From: Diphasiastrum complanatum
Taxonomy: Eukaryota; Streptophyta; Lycopodiopsida; Lycopodiales; Lycopodiaceae
NCBI GenBank assembly: GCA_029204225.1
Contig: CM055098.1
Location: 390,501-454,500 of the forward strand
DNA length: 64,000 nucleotides
Direction of reading: 5' to 3'
A program made the translations under genes and the position numbers. Every line of letters starts with the position of its first letter. The stretch's first letter is position 1. This document shows, piece by piece, positions 11,839-26,079 of the stretch. The notes below the pieces were generated by a model, which saw nothing but the letters and a program-made list of their open reading frames with translations, did not search any database and was not told the origin of the DNA.

Positions 11839-11997
11839 AGTGTCGCATTTTTCGTCTGTCATAAACTGCATGTCAAAATGTAGTGTCGCATTTTGCCCTA
11901 ATTGTCGCCTGTCATAAATTGCATGTAAAAATGCAGTGTCGCATTTTTAGCCTGTCATAAAATGCATGTAAAAATGCAATGTTGCATTTTTCGCATT
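11839..11997. repeat. tandem repeat, unit ~43-54 bp (GTGTCGCATTTTT...CTGTCATAAA)
   Basis: Three units begin at about 11839, 11882 and 11936, each running GTGTCGCATTTT, CTGTCATAAA, TGCATGT, AAAATG. A truncated fourth starts at ~11979. The middle unit carries a ~10-bp insertion. Confidence 0.8.
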
Positions 11998-13799
11998 TTT
12001 TTTCGCAAAAGTGTCGCTTTTCTGGAAGTGCCTAAATGGCCCAAAAACAACTTAGATAAGTGCTGCTAAACACTTAGTTGCTCAGGAAAGAAAAAGGAAG
12101 CGACAGTGTCGGGTGTCGGGTTTTTCGTCTGTGGAAAAACTTAAATAAAAATGCAGATTGTAGCGACAATTAGTTCATATATGCAGACTGTTAAAAAACA
12201 GTTCATTTTTTGCAGGTTGCATTTGAGAGAGAAAAAATCAGAGAAGGAAGAAGGGTTGTTGGGATGAGTAGGAGTTAGATTAAATTCCAACATAAGTGGC
12301 GCCGGGCAACGGGAGCTACTCTGGCACCTGCACACCCAGACACACACACATGTGAGACATTGTGCATGTTTGCTTAAATTTGCCTCCAAGAATCCCAGAG
12401 ATGTGCTTATGGGATAATGTTTGGCTGCCCAGACACGTGGCGCCAGGGCAGCCATAAAAAAAAAATGTGGCTGAGGGCGCGCATCAGGGCCAAACGGCCA
12501 CCGTGCCTCTGAGATGCGAGGTCCCCTCCTCTCTCTTTCTGCGCCCCCACCCTAAGTCCTCTCTCTATCTCTCTATCTCTCTATCCGCATTGTGCGTCCC
12601 ATTTCAGGGAAAAAAAAAGGGTTCTCGAAATATTCTCTATGCCAAAATATTCTTTGAAGATTTCCCAAAAGCTCTCAGCCGCCCATCTCCCAACCGCACC
12701 CACTTCACGCCCTCTCCTGCTCAAGAACAAAAATTTATTTTTAATCGAGTTTTTTTGTACGGTTCAAAAACTTGTAACGAGCATTTGAATGATCCATATA
12801 AATGACCGTAAAAAAAAATTGTCGTGAAATTTTCAAATGTTTCACAGTTCCTGCATATTTCCAATGGGCATAACAATGTTTCAAGGATTTTAAAACTTAT
12901 ATCCAATTCAATTTTGTAAATCGTTTTTAACACGCCCATTCTAAGTTACATCTTTTTCATTTTTCTTACCGTTCTTTGAATCTTTATAACTTTTATGTTT
13001 GATCTCGGAATTCAGTGCTACAAAAACGAAAAGTGCTCAGATTGACGAGCTGAAGTACGTGATTAGTATTTTCATCACCATTACTTTTCATTTTTTATTT
13101 TTTTAAAAACTCCTTTTTATAAGTTGCTTCCTTAGTAACATTTTTCATTTTCGAAATAGCTTTCTTGTTTGCGCTCGGATTTTGGTGCAATTGTGATAGT
13201 CGCGGACGCGAAAAACAATTCAGATGGATTTCAGATATGATTGTTGGTCACTGCCAGCTGTATCATTCCTACAGTCCTCCAGAATGTAGACAGACACTGC
13301 TGATCTACGTTTTAGATTAACACAACATTAAACAAAATTCAACTAGTGTGCATAATTGATAAAATGAGTGAATGAGACACACAAACGATGGCGGTCAACA
13401 ATTCATTCAAGATCACACAAGATAAGAGTGATATGTGCGTAACGGCTACAATATCATCTATTGATCTTCTCGTTTTTCATGCGCTGTATGACAAACCCAC
13501 ACAGCACGTTGGCGTGAGAGAAGCGGCAATCTCCCACGAGTAATGTCTCGCTTACTAGCGGACTTCTTGGATCTCTGTGGATCTTGCTTACAAAACTTGT
13601 CTCGCTCGTAGGTGGACTTCTATTCTGTATTCTGTCTGTATGTCTTGCTTAATAGCATTAGACTACTTCATGTATCATGCATCAACCAGAAGGTATATAG
13701 TCGCGTCATGTAAGTTCTAGATTAGAGTGACTAAACATCTACAACTAATCACGAATCACAAGAGTGGCAGAGTGCATCTGTTGATGTCATGATATCAGA
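11998..13799. other. unassigned DNA, possible LTR-like leader sequence
   Basis: No convincing gene. 12530-12600 is pyrimidine-rich. At 13544 and 13599 a ~25-bp unit beginning TGTCTCGCT and ending GGACTTCT occurs twice. The stretch 13370-13790 has the look of an LTR (short repeats, AT-rich end) but I could not define its ends. Confidence 0.3.
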
Positions 13800-13859
13800 T
13801 CAGATATCTGTACTTCTTGGTACTTGCATGATCTTCAATGAAATCAATCGATTTTTGGA

Positions 13860-13995
13860 CGTTTCGATCATAAAGTGGATGACCTTCTTGGAGGGAGAAC
13901 CTGTGGTAATTATTTTGTAAATACGCAAATTAAGCCATATTTTTGACGGATGTGGATGCGACAATATCAGTACAAAATTTTGGGCCATGGTGAGT
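13860..13995 (+). pseudogene. fragment of the accessory-ORF family also present at 25.1-26.1 kb
   Basis: For ~75 bases (13913-13988) this stretch is nearly identical, in inverse orientation, to 25626-25700. On the plus strand it encodes FCKYAN, a stop, then AIFLTDVDATISVQNFG, the same segment the accessory ORF encodes on the minus strand there. Only this short part is recognisable. Confidence 0.6.
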
Positions 13996-16069
13996 TTTTA
14001 AACTTGTGTAGCTTGGCACATTGGAAACAAAATCTGCAAAAGTGACTCTCAAAAGATTTCTAGACATTTTTGATGGATTAGTAAAATATCCAAGCATTGT
14101 TTGTATGAAAACACAAACTTTGGAGCGTTGCCTTCTGCACCATTAAAAACGTCTCCATAGATTATCTCATATCCAATGGATCAATTTCAACAGCAGGAAC
14201 ATCCTCAATAGTTTCAATATTGAATCGAAAGAATTCATAGATTGGATTTTTAACATAGCAATTCAATTTCAAATCACAGTGCATTAATGCACTACATACA
14301 TCATCTCAAAAAATCAATAATTGTGTAGAATATTGTCTTCTAGATGATGATCTTCATCAACTTGATAGGGCACTTTCCACTCTAACAATTATAAGGTTGA
14401 AGCGCTCATATAGTTCTTTTATAAGCAATGACGAGTTTCCAATGTCATGAAAACTAGATTTGAAGATAACGCCAAGGCAATGACCTATAACAAGTTAAAA
14501 TTTGCCTCGAATATCATCCTTGTAAGACATTGTTTTTCAAATTCACATAGGTCACTTTATTGGTCTTGAACTTGGTTGTCATCACCAAAATTTTGAACAC
14601 AACACTTTTGGTTCCTCATATGGAATCTGAGGTTGGTTGTTGACCAAGATTTGCATGTAGAACAAATTGACTATTGAATCTAGTTTTTCTTCCTCTCTTG
14701 GATCTTTAGATTTCTCAGATTGCATTTACAAAGCTTGAAACTGTTGAATTTAGAAACCACAAAGAGATAAAACAAGCTTCAAACGTTAAAAAAAAGGATG
14801 TCAAAGTATTCTGCATAAGCCAGAAGACTCTTAAACTCTTTAACAAGAAGCATGACTTCATTCATATCAACAAACAAACATGATCAGACTCTAAAAGGCT
14901 ACAAGGCCACTATGAATCACGGTGGCAACATAAGAATTTAAATAAAGTTTTAGTACAGATGAGCGAGCAACTTTTTAGAATGTATCTCGTCCAAAGAGCC
15001 ATCACAGGCATAATTGAGACAAAATGGACACTCACAAACAAAGAAACAAAATGAATGTGATTGATAGATTGCTTAAATTAACCAAATTGCTGGGAAAACG
15101 TCTTCAACAAGATACAATTGGAATTTGACCTGCAGAGAATTCAGAGATGATGGCATCCTGTACTTAGCAAATCCATCAACCGATTCGTTCTTGCTCCAGA
15201 CTCATATTATATCGGCATTGAAGCCCTTTCATCCCACTAGTACAAATATGACATGTTTATTTCTGATGGAAGTCGTTCACAGACACCTTGCGCTTGTGCC
15301 ACTATTTGGCATGCTACCACATTTTCACTTTACTAGATGCAGACTGAAGTTAATACAAATGCTTGCACATAATCTTTGTCAAAAAACAATACCAAATTAA
15401 GCAATACCATTGTGAAGCTAAAAACCCTCATTCACAGGAAGTCAATCAAAAATTCATACACTGGAAACAATTGCCAGTGAATGAGAGTCAGTACGATTGT
15501 AAACAGCTGGTCTACCTGTATTGTGTAGAATTTCATGACAACTAGCACAAAAGAATATTCCTATCAAAATCAAATCATCAAGGATAACTGATAGACAAAA
15601 GTGTACCACACACTCACAGACTTAATCCTAGTCAGAGACAGCTGATCAATAATGACAAGATGCAACTAGATAGGCATACATTCCTGAAAATCTTACCATG
15701 ATCAAACATAACACTAACCAATGAAAATACCTTCTGGCTGGCCCATATCATTCATAACTAAACACAAACTAATGTTCAGTTGGCCCATGCTATGAACTTG
15801 CAAGAATTAAAAGCTGATAGACACCTGCCCCACTTTATTGACCACCCCCCTATACAAAAGAGCTGTGCCAATCATAGCGACTCTTACTGACGAACTTAAA
15901 CTGGAAGCAATCCTCGTCTGTCCACCAAACCACCTATCTGTCCACCAAGGACTTTCATGGTGGATTAGGTTGTTGTGAAGTATATATATGTCAATGTATC
16001 TCAACAACTAGAATTGTAGTTGTCATAAATTGAGCTTCTAATAGCCATTACAAATATCTAAAGGGGATT
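13996..16069. other. unassigned DNA downstream of DAHP synthase
   Basis: Minus-strand bases 14130-14720 show several short open pieces without a recognisable domain, probably decayed retroelement. 15100-15560 has two short plus-strand ORFs with no coding signal that I trust. The right end (15800-16069) probably includes the DAHP synthase 3' UTR. Confidence 0.3.
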
Positions 16070-18231
<2,162 letters not shown>

Positions 18232-18379
18232 TGCTACCTGATTGCTCCTGCTTCAGCTTCCTCTTCTAATTCCAGCACCAGCACCAGCACCACAACAATT
18301 CGCGATTTAGAGGTAGCGCTGGCTCCACCCCACCTCGCGATCAATGCAGCAGCTGCTGCAGCCCAAGCTGCAGGTTGCA

Positions 18380-18381
<2 letters not shown>

Positions 18382-18427
<46 letters not shown>
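18382..18427. repeat. (GA)n microsatellite in the DAHP synthase 5' leader
   Basis: Pure GA for ~46 bases, reading as CT on the gene's strand about 150 bases before the ATG. CT-rich leaders are common in plant genes. Confidence 0.95.
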
Positions 18428-18430
<3 letters not shown>

Positions 18431-18477
18431 AAAGAGCAGAGCTTTCTTTTTCTTTCTTCTCAACAACCACCACCTTC

Positions 18478-18493
18478 TTCAATAAATAAATAC
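18478..18493 (-). promoter_or_regulatory. possible TATA-like box of DAHP synthase
   Basis: The minus strand reads TATTTATTTATT, ~250 bases before the ATG. No transcription start evidence. Confidence 0.25.
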
Positions 18494-18594
18494 ATACACA
18501 CATGATAAATGAGTGAGTGCGACATAAGTTGGGAGGAGGAGAAGAAGAAGAAGGGAAAAGAGGCCCTCAATTCCCAAAGCAAATGCAAATGTAT

Positions 18595-18709
18595 TATGGA
18601 ATGGGCCGGGCAGAGGCCATTCTGCCCGGTAAGGATTTTCAGGGCCGAGCCTAAAAGATTTTGAGAATTTCAACCGGGCAAAATGGCTTTTACCCGGCCC
18701 ATTCCATTG
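18595..18709. repeat. foldback (MITE-like) element upstream of DAHP synthase
   Basis: Two ~43-bp arms are inverted copies: 18595-18637 begins TATGGAATGGGCCGGGCAGA, and 18666-18709 ends CCCGGCCCATTCCATTG. Each arm contains a smaller GCCGGG...CCCGG hairpin. I could not identify a clear target-site duplication. It is GC-rich within AT-rich DNA. Confidence 0.7.
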
Positions 18710-20725
18710 CGTAATGGGTACGCGAGTCTTTTTTTCAGAGGACCTTTATGAACTGTAATGAGCACTTGAATGTATGTTATCCAATCACAAAAGCCCACGT
18801 GGTAGTCCACAGTCAACTGAAGGTCAAAGGTTACAGAATGGGCAGGCGGCTGACGCGATGGAAGTGAGGAGCAAGCAGAATGGGTAGGGTGGCTGCCGCG
18901 ATGGAAGCGCGGAGAGGCAGTGACAGATAATGAGTTTTAATCTATCCGCAAATGGGCGGAATCAGCATCGGGTATCCATTACGTAAATGTGAGTCCTATC
19001 GCAGCAAGTGTCAAAGTGGCTACTTATAGGGACGGCACTTAGGAGTCCTCACAAACAAACAACCTACCAAGGTCTCCTTTTTTGGGGGCACACCTTTCCC
19101 AAACGTCATCAATCGATATTCATATTATTTACATTATTCAAATTGGCTATGACGAGGATAACTTCTAAAGTCTCACAACTAACATGTTCGAACCAATAAT
19201 CCAAGAATCAACTAGAAATGGGAGTTGGAGTAAAGTTGAACAAGTGCTCAAAACAAGTGCTCACCAAAAACCAATAATGCCCCACAAATATGAAACTGAA
19301 TTCAAAGTTTAGGGGGCTTTTCAAGGAGAATCCATCCGGTCTAATTACAAACTTCAAATTTGAAGCATCTGTTGAAGGTATTAGAGCACGTTTCCATGGG
19401 ACAAAGATTGGGATAGGCAAATAAATCCTTTTATAAGCAATAGTCCTTAAAAAATAGAGAAGCTTCAAAATGTAGGATTTATGATGATAACTCAAAAAAA
19501 AGCCAACCACCCGAACGAGTATTGAAAAGCAGATACACATGCTATTCATAAAAAAATCTTTACTTTTAGTTGTGAAAATACTTTGTTTTTTAATTGACTT
19601 TGACAATAGTGATGTGAAATGTATGTTTCCAATTAGCAAGAGTCAAAGCTACTTCATATCTCTACCTTTTAATCTCCAAAAAGAAAAATAGAAAAAAGAA
19701 TATACCAAATCTAGAAGCCACAATAAATCAAGTGCTCTAAAAAAAAAAAGAATGAATTGTGATATGGACGCGGCCCATCTGCTCTCTATTTCTTGGTGTC
19801 AAATCTGACTTTCCATTCCTGCCTACCTTTCCTCTCCCCTTGCTGCTCTCCCTACTTTTCAAAGCAAGTCTTAAAAATGTCATTTACGTGGCAAAATTTG
19901 AACAATTTAATTGTATCCAAAGTTAGAGAGTGTGTAAAATCTTACTATGACACAGGGCTTACTGGTTGGTGATATGTCGTGACTTAGAGTGGGCAACCCA
20001 CCTACTCCACACAAAACAAAAACAAAAAAGAATGAAATAAGAGAAAAAAGAAGCAAGCGAGACTGGTAGTTAGAACTTATTAGAAGTGTGTGTGCTCCTA
20101 GTAGGAATGTTTAATAAGAATATTTAAATGGGAAGTGGGCCCCTTTTGGCCTACGTCTACTCACAAATATTTCTAAGAATCTTCTAAGGGTTTGATTTGG
20201 GTTGTGTATATATATTATATATGTTGTAGATTATTATTAATTTTATTATCATCTTTGTGTTAGGAGTCACCACAAATACTATGATGTCAACACATATATA
20301 TCCACATGATCCAACATTGTGATTGACTTCAAATATAAATAGCATGAAGATGTGTGTATATATAGTACGTTAAATCATAGTACGTAGAAACCTGAGGTAA
20401 TCAAAATGAATGAAGAGTTGGGGTTATAGTAACCGCAATACATGAATATACGTAGTTAGCATCAATATATATACATATCTATATATATTGTAGAGTGACG
20501 TGATTCTGCAATTGGATTAGATTAGAACCAGTCGTCTCTCGCAAATAAGTAAGGGAAAGTAAGAGTGACAAGGATCTGCGGCGACATCTCTTTCAAATTG
20601 TGTTGTCAAGTCCTGACTGCATGCATAACTATGAGTCCACCAACAAGATGAAAGGGAGGTTTCAACAAGCAAGGCATATTGAGTTCCATTTTGCAACAAG
20701 GTAGAATTGTGTGATGCCACGAAAA
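18710..20725. other. intergenic DNA
   Basis: The start (18830-18930) holds two similar stretches sharing GGCTG(A/C)CGCGATGGAAG. The remainder is AT-rich, with a long but unconvincing minus-strand ORF (19208-19639) that has no domain and hydrophobic/basic composition typical of chance translation. No RNA gene was seen. Confidence 0.35.
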
Positions 20726-21680
20726 TGTTAAATATTGAATATCAATATAAATATGGCATGATATACTCGAAAATGAAGATATGAGCCGGTTAAGTATAAA
20801 TCATGAAGAGGCCTAAGTCATTTTCCGGGAATATATCTCCTAAGTACTTGCATTGTGATTAAGGGTAAGACCTTTAAAAGGAAAAGACATTGTCTTGGAC
20901 AACCTTTACTAGGTCGTCCATACGAAACGACTAGATACGAAAAGACATGATAAAATAGAGTAACTTTAACTCATAGTTAAGTATACCTCCTATGGTATAG
21001 TTGAACGTATTTTCAGTCTAATTGTTAACTAGACCCTTTTGCGGGAGTGACGCACCTGTTGTTTTAGAGGTGTGTTTGTTCGCCCCGTAGGACATATATT
21101 GATCTCACACTTCAGTTTCGATCATCGAGAGAGAAGAGTTTATGCTTATGTAAGAGATTGAAGAAGTGAATAGAGTTCTGTGAGTTATTCTCTCTTATCT
21201 CTGTTCTCCGCACTGCTGAGTGTGAGTGATCTTGAGTCTGCTAACAATCTCTAACGCATTTCATGAATTACTCTCTGATCAAACAGTCGCTCTAGTGCAT
21301 TACAGTCGTTTGATGTGTTTCCGTAAAGCATGCTCTAAAGAACTGTCTTTAAACCATCTTATTCGTCTGTTGCGAATACTTTCTTTTTGGCACTCGAATA
21401 ACGACTATCTTTGGTAAAGTCTAGCATGATCATTGAATAAAGTTGTATGTATACATATGAGATGACAATCCCTGTCTGAAGAATTCAGTCTTTGATCTGT
21501 TTTCCTGATTGGCATTGACACAAGTTTCTAACGTATTCTAAACTCTTCGTGTTTTTTAACCATTAAGTGGGCTTTAGTTGTTGAGGACTTCTGTCTAGAA
21601 ACGAATAGTTCGCGAACGCGATTAATTAATTGTCTGCACAGTCACGAATACATCGAACAATTCTCGATTCTCAGTTGACA
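20726..21680 (+). mobile_element. LTR-like segment (unconfirmed)
   Basis: It begins TGTTAAATATTG and could end TTGACA at 21680. It contains a polyadenylation-like AATAAAG (~21440) and the sort of repeated CTCT/ATCTCT leader seen in other LTRs here. There is no second copy and no primer-binding site after it, so ends and orientation are guesses. Confidence 0.22.
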
Positions 21681-21862
21681 CCTTTTCTGAATTTATTAAC
21701 ATTACCCATCCCAAACATAAGTAATACTGGTTACTTTTTAATGTCTGTCGACAACCAGAATAACACTCGAAACCACTTTGGTGACGGATCTGAACACGAA
21801 TTTGGTAACAAGAACCAGGTTGACGACAAGAAAACATCTGTGGAGTCAACCATGCGCGAAAT

Positions 21863-22618
21863 TCATGGCCATACCAAGGCCAATATGACAGAAGATATCA
21901 TTTTACCAAATTCTACTGAACTATGTCTTCTTGGTACGAACTTGGGTCTGTCCTGCTGGGCTGATGCTGCAGTACCCTGTACACAGTTAGTAGTCGCATC
22001 ATTTTGAAAAATAAAAAGTACCTCCTGGGCAGGATCTTCAATGTATTTGGCATTCACAATAGTGCAGTCTTCCTTAGTGTGTCCAGAAGTTCCACATTTC
22101 GTACACCACATTCCTGAGTTGGAAGAAGATGCTTTTGGTCTTTTATCTGCAACTTTAGAGATCTGCACTTTCAAGTCATTAAGCTTTTTATTAAGGTCAT
22201 CCATATTACTCTTCCAAAGCTTTTCCACTTTGGAAGTTGACAACTTATCCTCAACAACTTTTGTGTCGTCCTTTCGTTTAGTTCGTCGTTTATTCTTTCT
22301 CTCTCCTTTGTCAGCTTTTGATTCTGATGAATCGTTGCTTTCAGATTCCGAGCTTGAAGAATTGGTACTTAAATCAGAATCTGAATCTTCATCGCTGTCA
22401 CTAGAATCAGTCTTCGACTATCAAGATTTCTTCGTCGATCGTCGCTTTCGTGCTAGTTTTGAGGTCTCGAAATTTTTGGCACTAGCTATTACTGCTGCTA
22501 AGGAGGTCGTGTCCCCTTGTCTGCAATACCGATCAATCTCTACATCATCGGAAGAAGTCCCTTTAAAATAATCGTATTTAATTTGAGAGATAACAGTGAA
22601 ACGTGCAGGACCCTCCAT
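21863..22618 (-). pseudogene. gypsy-type gag fragment with zinc knuckle
   Basis: The minus strand encodes a Gag C-terminus in at least two frames. First comes a capsid-like end (22618-22421, ending KKS). Next is a Ser/Asp/Glu-rich linker, then VEKLWKSNMDDLNKKLNDLK (a predicted short coiled coil), then the CCHC knuckle WCTKCGTSGHTKEDC. It lies directly downstream, on the same strand, of a tRNA-Asp-type primer site at 22802-22819. This is the expected order for an LTR element running leftwards. Protease and RT of that element were not found further left. Confidence 0.6.
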
Positions 22619-22801
22619 ACCGAAGCTAATTAGGAGTTCAAGTAACTAGGCAGTCTAGATTTCTTCGACTAGTATTCTCACTTTGTCTTCGTAAAAATTT
22701 CTCTCTAAGCTTACGGTATCGTTCTAATATGGATTCTCTATTTGACATACACTAGAGATGAAGATGGATTTGTCAGATTTCTTATAACTTATCCTAAACT
22801 A

Positions 22802-22819
22802 TCCCCGACAACGGCGCCA
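22802..22819 (-). other. primer-binding site, tRNA-Asp type
   Basis: The minus strand reads TGGCGCCGTTGTCGGGGA. It differs by one base from TGGCGCCGTTGCCGGGGA, the well-known site of Athila/Tat-type gypsy elements, which pairs with the tRNA-Asp 3' end. Confidence 0.6.
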
Positions 22820-22908
22820 AAAATTGGTATATGTCGTACTATACCTACAGGATTAATATAGATTTTATTGTAAATAATGTCGTTCCCACATAGGACAGTG
22901 TTAGAAAG

Positions 22909-24138
22909 TTATGTTTTTGGTACAGTCTCTTTCGAGTTCGTGTCTGCAACGTTAATTTCTTTATACGAAACATCCACTTCAGCATCGCAGGCATCGAAGA
23001 ATTCTTTGTCATTAGCATTCTCATAACATTCAAAGTACTGCACTTCAATATCAGATCCATTGGGAAAAATATTCAAGGCAAACAAAGATTCTTTTGATGT
23101 AAAGCTGGTGTCAGACAAAGGAGTTTCACCTTCATATTTGTCATGACTCCAGATTATGATTTGTTCTGCTGGCTTACCTCGGTTATTGGTCTCACCAGTC
23201 TGAAATCTCAGCTCTCTAGATTTCCAATGTACACTTGCGTTTGATTGATAAAGCCAAGGTCGTCCAATCAGCACAGAATAGGATGACAAACCGATTGGTT
23301 TGATAACAATGAAATTCATTGTGAATGGCTTGGCTTGAATGTAGACAATGACATCCTTTAGTTCTCCAACAGGTTTTCGTCGTGTCGAATCAGCTAACTT
23401 GATGTTTCGATGTGTCGGTTGAATGTTAGTCAGCCCCAGAGCATGAGCTATGTCTTCTATTACTATATTTACACGGGAACCAGAGTCAATTGGCACTTTT
23501 TCGATCAGGCATCCCGCAATGGTAATATCAATCTCAAGTGCACCGAGATCACCTAAATCGATAGACAAAACACCAGCATCTAGCAAAGAAATTTTTTTCT
23601 TCTTTTTGGGCACAGAAAGGCCTTTCAGTTGCTTTCTGTAATAAGTGTTATCTGCCAACAGCTCTTCAGAAGTAATGTTCGGATGAAGGGATCCAATATC
23701 AGTAACGATGTCATGTTCTTTCGTCTTCAATTTCGAGGTTGGTTTATTGATAACAACACTAGACAATTTCGTCTTTGCGATTTCTTCGTCTTCTTCCTCG
23801 AAAATGACCACCTTTTCTGCAGTAGCTGTTTTAAGTTCAGTGTTGATGATTTCCTTTGCTTTTGTCGAGATATCTTTTGCAAATAACTTCGCAGCATTGC
23901 GATCATAGTCAGGGTCATCTTTGAGATCTTCCTTAGTCGTAGATTTGTTCGTTGTTTTGCTAGAGGATTTATTCTTCGAGGATTTTTTGTGCTTTGTCGA
24001 AGATTTCTGATCAGGTTTCGAGGAGCTTTTGCTTCTTGTTGTGACTTTGAATAATTTCTCCACGTCACTTGGCCAAGACTGATCTTCTGTCTTCGCTAGT
24101 TTTCCTTCAATAACGTCAATTCTCTGCAATGCTGCCAC
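22909..24138 (-). pseudogene. gypsy-type Gag C-terminus / aspartic protease domain
   Basis: An uninterrupted 409-codon frame that opens with GTG, so the real start is lost. Residues ~1-120 are Lys/Ser-rich linker (for example SSSKPDQKSSTKHKKSSKNK). Around residue 195 it reaches the retropepsin fold: LEIDITIAGCLIEKVPIDSG, with the catalytic Asp in PIDSGSRVNIV. About 75 residues on comes the second-strand motif YSVLIGRPWLY, which occupies the place of ILG in gypsy proteases. The frame stops cleanly at 22909. The RT that should follow lies on the opposite strand, starting within a few bases of the N-terminal end of this frame (24139). The two are back to back rather than in order, so this piece has been rearranged or comes from another copy. 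Confidence 0.7.
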
Positions 24139-25121
24139 AAGAAAGGACCATCATCCTTTGCCTTTCACTGATTCCATCCTAGATCAAGTTGTTGGTCAAG
24201 AGCATTACAGTTTCTGTGATGGCTTTTCTGGATATAATCAGGTTGGAGTGCGAAAGGAGGATCGTTCAAAGATCACATCACTATGGATTGGGGCACTTAT
24301 GCCTACAACAAAATGCCCTTTGGTCTTTGTAACGCTCCAACGACTTTTCAGCGAATTATGATGTTAATTTTTTATGCCTTCTTGAGAACTTTTCTCAAAA
24401 TATTTATTGATGATTTCTATGTATACAGTGATATAAAGACACACCTGCAGAAGTTGAAATTAACATTGCAATGGTGTCGAGATACTTGTTTATCTCTTCA
24501 TCCACAGAAATGTTTTTTTGGTATGAAAGAAGAAATATTGCTCGGACACAGAATATCTAAAAGAGGAATAGAAGTCGACAAAGATACAGTCGAGCTTATA
24601 AAGAATCTCCAGATACCAACCAATTTACGTGAACTAAGAGCTTTCTTAGGACATGTTGGCTATTACAGGAGATTTATTCAAAATCATGCTTCTATTGTTG
24701 CCTCTCTTACACATCTACTGAAGAAACAAGTGGAATACTTGTGGACAAATGAACAGCAGAAAGCATTCGAAGATCTTAAGCAAAGGCTGATCAATGCTCC
24801 TATTCTGAGACCACCCAACTGGGCTATTTTATTTCACAGTTATGTGGATGTTTCTACATTTGCTATTGGCGTCTGTCTAAGCTAGAAGGACGACCAAAAG
24901 AAGGATCATCCCATTTATTATGCGAGTCGACAACTCAGTGCATCAGAGAAGAATTATTCGGCTACAGAAAGAGAAGCACTTGGCATGATTTTCACTGTTA
25001 AAAAATTTCGACATTATTTGTTGGGATATGCATTTATTTTTCATGTGGATCATTATGCTCTTAAGTATCTTGTAAGTATCAGGATGAATTGCTTGATGGG
25101 TTCTACTTCTGCAAGAATTTA
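24139..25121 (+). pseudogene. gypsy reverse transcriptase and first part of RNase H
   Basis: The sequence begins in the thumb-side motif ATRKDHHPLPFTDSILD, then HYSFCDGFSGYNQV (catalytic Asp), a frameshift near 24280, then YNKMPFGLCNAPTTFQRIM and the active site KIFIDDFYVYS (two Asp). LRAFLGHVGYYRRFI, an RNase H start and YYASRQLSASEKNYSATERE follow, ending around HVDHYALKYLV. There is one TAG at ~24883. RNase H breaks off at ~25121, and the missing end continues in frame on the minus strand from 28290. See the inversion entry. The active-site aspartates are intact but the gene is dead. Confidence 0.88.
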
Positions 25122-26079
25122 CTTTTCTGTCATGGATCGAAACCACTGGGGCTGGTCGTCTGATTCTTCTTCATCTGCCACAGGTGCCCCAGTGTCGCCT
25201 TCAGCAGCTATGCATCCCTTGTCTGATGTATCGGATTGGGTTGCGTCATCCTCAGAGGTGGATGCGCTCGGCTGCTTCTGAGATGTGGAAGCAGATGCTG
25301 GCTTTGAAGAATCAGCAGCAGCTCCATCGGTTTCCATTGCCATAGCTTCACTCTCCATAGCAGTTGTGGCTGCTACTTCAACTGCTGGTGCAGCATCGAC
25401 TGGAATAGGAATAGAGATGAGGCTGGAAAGATCAATTGGCTTGGGAGCCAACATCCTTCCCGTTAGCAGTATTTTCTCTGGCTCGGTCAAAATTTGAAAA
25501 TGAGCGCACAGGCGAGAGACATGGGCTCCGACTCCAGAAAACTTCTGATGTTTATTCCATCGCAAAAGGCTTTGTAATAACGCCAAAGCATACTGGATTA
25601 CCCGCAAGCGCATCCAATATGTAACCAAAATTTTGTACTGATATTGTCACATCCGCATCTGTCAAAAATATGGCTTGGTTTGCGTATTTACAAAATGGTT
25701 TGAATGTCGCATCTCAGATCATAGAAATTTTGTACCCCTTCGTGGGTACAAAGCAGTTGCTCAAAAAGTGGGCAGCTTCATCCACCGACTCTTTATTTGT
25801 TGCAACCAACTTTCCATCCAATGGTAGTCCGAGGGCTGTGCAAAACCAATCTTTAGAGATAGTGAAGAATTTGCCTCGTACATGAACTTTGAATTCCTCT
25901 TCCGAAATGGAATGGATAGAGTTCACAAACTCTGTACTGACTTCAGAGAGGATGATGGAGGGGTCCACTTTCAAATCACCCAACCTGCATCGATCCAAAA
26001 AGGATTGGATGGATGCCAGGCGGATTCCTGCGCGTGCTTTCCAAATGATATTAGAGCTCGAACCTGATCCGGAAGCCAT
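25119..26079 (-). pseudogene. retroelement accessory ORF, N-terminal half (Transposase_32-like, tentative)
   Basis: The likely start is the ATG at 26077-26079 (MASGSGSSSN). The frame continues to 25716 (TGA), onward in the same frame to ~25630, then a frameshift to the frame that ends at 25119. It includes FKVHVRGKFFTISKDWFCTA followed by LGLPLDGKLV, which recalls the 'VRGKW...IN..LGLP' pattern of the putative plant transposon protein domain carried by many plant gypsy elements. The domain name is inference from memory of that pattern. The C-terminal third is Ala/Ser/Thr/Asp-rich linker ending SDDQPQWFRSMTEK. It is separated from its C-terminal half by the inversion. Confidence 0.5.

Larger units (their letters stand above)
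18234..18503 (-). other. upstream ORF in the DAHP synthase leader
   Basis: An 89-codon ATG-started frame ends in TAG at 18234-18236, two bases before the DAHP synthase ATG. It spans the CT tract, which gives a Ser-Leu run, and a Val/Leu/Glu-rich end. It resembles no known protein. If transcription starts above 18503 it would have to be bypassed or support reinitiation. If it starts below, the frame is irrelevant. Confidence 0.3.

Noticed and set aside
12294-12315. TGGCGCCGGGCAACGGGA resembling a tRNA-Asp primer-binding site
   Set aside because: The blocks are in the wrong order relative to the tRNA 3' end, and no LTR end precedes it.
15125-15545. Two overlapping plus-strand ORFs (91 and 60 codons)
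   Set aside because: No homology, no codon bias visible, and located in the 3' flank of DAHP synthase.
19208-19639. 143-codon minus-strand ORF
   Set aside because: No domain, chance-like hydrophobic/basic composition, no splice or retroelement context.
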